Shown: in pieces, positions 22,033 to 23,471 of the stretch
Numbering within the stretch: the stretch's first letter is position 1
Layout: each line of letters opens with the position of its first letter
NCBI GenBank assembly: GCA_025934635.1
Contig: JAICWX010000121.1
Coordinates: 1 to 23,471 of the forward strand
Length of the DNA: 23,471 bases
Origin: Streptosporangiaceae bacterium
GTDB lineage: Bacteria; Actinomycetota; Actinomycetes; Streptosporangiales; Streptosporangiaceae
Direction: 5' to 3'
Made by a program: the position numbers and the translations under genes
Notes under the pieces: generated by a model
What the model saw: the letters and a program-made list of their open reading frames with translations, nothing else
Told to the model about the DNA's origin: nothing
The model's database searches: none

Positions 22033-22048
22033 ACACCGCCGCCGTGCC

Positions 22049-22098
22049 AGGGGAACGCCGGGTTCGTTGTCTGGTGGCCTGGTGCCCGGCGTTCCCCT
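22049..22098. other. Third hairpin, perfect 14-bp stem
   Basis: AGGGGAACGCCGGG (22049-22062) pairs perfectly with CCCGGCGTTCCCCT (22085-22098) around a 22-nt G/T-rich loop. Together with the two preceding hairpins it fills most of the 300-nt gene-free stretch between the toxin and the DUF202 genes. The function is unknown. Terminator, RNA element or remnant of an inverted-repeat mobile sequence are all possible. Confidence 0.75.
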
Positions 22099-22201
22099 TG
22101 CTGACGTCCCCCCCAACTTGCTCCCGGTAGTAAGAGTGCGGCACCCCGCCGCCACCAACATTTTTTGGGAAGATTTCTCCGGGAGATTCCGGGAGGTGCC
22201 T

Positions 22202-22576
22202 GTGGCGGACGCGAACCCCGAAGGTTCAGGCGGTGATGGCGCCGAACCCGATCCCCGGTTCACCTTCGCCAACGAGCGCACCTTCCTGGCCTGGAGCCGG
22301 ACGGCCCTGGCGCTCGTGGTGGCCGGCCTCGGCGTCGTCCAGTTGCTGCCGCCGTTCCCCGGCGTGCCCTGGGGCCGTCATGTGCTGGGTGTCCCGCTGA
22401 TCGTGTTCGGCGCGATCGTGGCGGTGGCCGCGTACGGCGAATGGGTCAGGAGCCAGCGGGCCATGCGCCACAGCCAGCCGCTGCCCCGGTCGATCATGCC
22501 GCGGCTGCTGGCCGCGGTCATCACCGTGATCGCGGTCCTCGCCGCCGTTGTCGTCCTAGTCTCCGCGCTGCGGTGA
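22202..22576 (+). CDS. DUF202 (YidH-like) membrane protein 1
   Basis: This 124-aa inner-membrane protein has a short acidic N-terminus followed by the DUF202 signature FTFANERTFLAWSRTALAL and three hydrophobic segments: VVAGLGVVQLLPPF, VLGVPLIVFGAIVAVAAY and LLAAVITVIAVLAAVVVLVS. DUF202 proteins are small three-helix proteins of unknown function, and many are stress-linked. GTG 22202 is chosen because GGGAGG lies 5 nt upstream. The frame is open further upstream but runs through the hairpin region. The gene overlaps the next one by 4 nt (GTGA). Confidence 0.85.
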   Translation: MADANPEGSGGDGAEPDPRFTFANERTFLAWSRTALALVVAGLGVVQLLPPFPGVPWGRHVLGVPLIVFGAIVAVAAYGEWVRSQRAMRHSQPLPRSIMPRLLAAVITVIAVLAAVVVLVSALR

Positions 22577-22836
22577 AAGAGCCCCAGGACGCCGATCCCG
22601 GCCTGGCCCGGGCGCGGACCTCGCTGGCCTGGACCCGGACGGCGCTCTCCTTCGCCGCCGTCGGCGTCGTGGTGCTGAGGAGAGACCTCCTCCCGGGCCT
22701 GATCATCCTGGCCGCCGTCCCCGCGATCTGGCAGCTCGGCCGCCTGGCCCACCACCTCCCGGGGCGGCTCCGGCTGGTCACCGCCACCATCGTCGCCATC
22801 GCCGTGGTCTCACTGACCGTCGCCGTGACCCACTGA
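22573..22836 (+). CDS. DUF202 (YidH-like) membrane protein 2
   Basis: This 87-aa small membrane protein starts at a GTG overlapping the stop of the first DUF202 gene. The signature LARARTSLAWTRTALSFAAVG is clear. Two more hydrophobic stretches follow (LLPGLIILAAVPAIWQL and LVTATIVAIAVVSLTVAV). The order long then short DUF202 protein, translationally coupled, is a common actinobacterial pair, suggesting a hetero-oligomer in the membrane. It is followed by a 116-nt intergenic region with the promoter of the SRPBCC gene. Confidence 0.85.
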   Translation: MKEPQDADPGLARARTSLAWTRTALSFAAVGVVVLRRDLLPGLIILAAVPAIWQLGRLAHHLPGRLRLVTATIVAIAVVSLTVAVTH

Positions 22837-22856
22837 CCCGAGAAAGTTAAGTACTC

Positions 22857-22893
22857 GCTTGACTATCTCTGGCCGCCGTTCCTATAGTCAAGC
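22857..22893 (+). promoter_or_regulatory. Promoter embedded in a 10-bp inverted repeat, before the SRPBCC gene
   Basis: GCTTGACTAT (22857-22866) and ATAGTCAAGC (22884-22893) are perfect inverted arms with a 17-nt spacer. The left arm holds the -35 box TTGACT (22859-22864). The right arm overlaps the -10 box TATAGT (22883-22888), 18 nt away. A dimeric repressor bound here would cover both core elements. ArsR-family regulators commonly govern such SRPBCC genes, but no ArsR gene is present next to it. Confidence 0.7.
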
Positions 22894-22895
22894 AA

Positions 22896-22946
22896 GTGCC
22901 TAACCATCCGGGGGCAGGCATGAACCGCGACATCGCAGGGAGCTGA
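22896..22946 (+). other. 16-codon leader ORF at the predicted transcription start
   Basis: GTG 22896 lies about 7 nt below the -10 box, so it would be read as a leaderless start. The frame codes VPNHPGAGMNRDIAGS and stops at 22944-22946, six nt before the SRPBCC ATG. It could be a short translated leader coupling translation, or the collapsed remains of a deleted upstream regulator gene. Whether it is translated is unproven. Confidence 0.35.
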
Positions 22947-22952
22947 TGAACC

Positions 22953-23405
22953 ATGGACCGTTCCGTCACGCACGCCTCGTTCACCCTGGAGCGCGCCTAC
23001 CCCGCGCCGCCCGCCCGCGTCTTCGCCGCCTGGGCCGATCCGGCCGTCAAGGGCCGCTGGTTCGCGGGCGGGGCGCGCCAGGGACACCAGCTCGACTTCC
23101 GGGTGGGCGGCCGCGAGGTGAACAGCGGCGGCCCGGAGGGCGGCCCGGTCATGACGTTCGAGACGTTCTACCGGGAGATCGTCCCACAGGAGCGGATCGT
23201 CTACACCTCCACCATGTCGGCCGATGCCGACGTCATCACGATCTCCCTCACCACCGTGGAGTTCAAGGCGGCCGACGGCGGCACCAGGCTGGTCCTCACC
23301 GAGCAGGGCGCCTTCCTCGACGGCCGGGAAGAGCCGGCCTGGCGCGAGAACGGCACCGCCGACCAGCTCAAGGCCCTGGCCGACGTGCTAGAAAACGGTG
23401 ACTGA
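22953..23405 (+). CDS. SRPBCC/AHSA1 (activator of Hsp90 ATPase-like) family protein
   Basis: This 150-aa START-like beta-grip protein binds a hydrophobic ligand in its family. Signatures are FTLERAYPAPPARVFAAWAD near the start, VKGRWFAGG, LDFRVGGREVNSGG, FYREIVPQERIVYT and the C-terminal helix TADQLKALADVL. In actinomycetes such genes are usually paired with an ArsR-type repressor, which is missing here although an operator-like promoter is present. ATG 22953 is preceded by AGGGAG about 10 nt upstream. An ATG at 22946 is in another frame. Its last 8 nt overlap a possible next gene. Confidence 0.88.
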   Translation: MDRSVTHASFTLERAYPAPPARVFAAWADPAVKGRWFAGGARQGHQLDFRVGGREVNSGGPEGGPVMTFETFYREIVPQERIVYTSTMSADADVITISLTTVEFKAADGGTRLVLTEQGAFLDGREEPAWRENGTADQLKALADVLENGD

Positions 23406-23471
23406 CCTCCAGACGGCGATCGAGGCGGCAGCCGCGGAGCTAATAACAGCCGGGACCGAAACCGGCCTGCA
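23398..23471 (+). CDS. Possible gene entering the right edge (partial)
   Basis: GTG 23398 overlaps the SRPBCC stop (GTGACTGA) and opens a frame VTDLQTAIEAAAAELITAGT that stays open to the window end, 24 complete codons. The overlap style matches the other coupled genes in this window and codon use is reasonable, but it is too short to assign a family. Confidence 0.4.
   Translation, partial: MTDLQTAIEAAAAELITAGTETGL

Noticed and set aside
22067..22201. Upstream extension of the first DUF202 gene
   Set aside because: The extension runs through the third hairpin and has no conserved residues. GTG 22202 has a GGGAGG site at correct spacing.

Overview
The window is chromosomal DNA of a high-GC actinomycete. 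The evidence is a strong G/C third-position bias, many GTG starts, 4-nt ATGA/GTGA gene overlaps, a probable leaderless promoter, and actinobacterial families such as DUF222/13E12 HNH proteins and the KKAARxRMAATGEPY N-terminus. The genus cannot be fixed from sequence alone. No rRNA, tRNA, CRISPR or intact insertion sequence was seen.

Region 1 (1-3165): an unrecognised 419-aa protein, a DAO-type FAD oxidoreductase on a probable leaderless promoter, and a small secreted or anchored protein on the minus strand.

Region 2 (3166-9559): a four-gene ABC importer operon (BMP-family lipoprotein, double-ABC ATPase, two permeases) of the purine/nucleoside type. It is bracketed by two very similar GntR/FCD repressors. 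Each has inverted-repeat clusters in its upstream divergent region.

Region 3 (9830-17643): a tightly packed catabolic operon. It encodes a luciferase-like flavin monooxygenase, an M29/NicX-fold metalloenzyme, a cupin, a class II aldolase-family protein, a three-subunit molybdenum hydroxylase ([2Fe-2S], Mo and FAD subunits) and a 3-hydroxyacyl-CoA-type dehydrogenase. A 22-codon remnant of a short-chain dehydrogenase lies inside it. Together with the importer and twin regulators, the set looks like an uptake-and-degradation system for an N-heteroaromatic compound (pyridine-, pyrimidine- or purine-like): Mo hydroxylation, flavin-dependent oxygenation, possible decarboxylation, then ring opening or hydrolysis. 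The substrate is inference. I do not recognise the arrangement as a characterised pathway.

Region 4 (17624-23471): accessory and decaying DNA. It holds an internally deleted Mug/TDG-type DNA glycosylase, a DUF1905/YdeI protein, a DUF222-HNH protein with a near-consensus promoter, a nucleoside deoxyribosyltransferase-like gene starting inside an 18-bp tandem repeat, a frameshifted HAD-like gene, a Phd/YefM-RelE toxin-antitoxin pair with TGTACA operators, three strong hairpins in a row, two overlapping DUF202 membrane proteins, and an SRPBCC/AHSA1 protein behind an operator-embedded promoter with a 16-codon leader ORF. A further gene may begin at the right edge.
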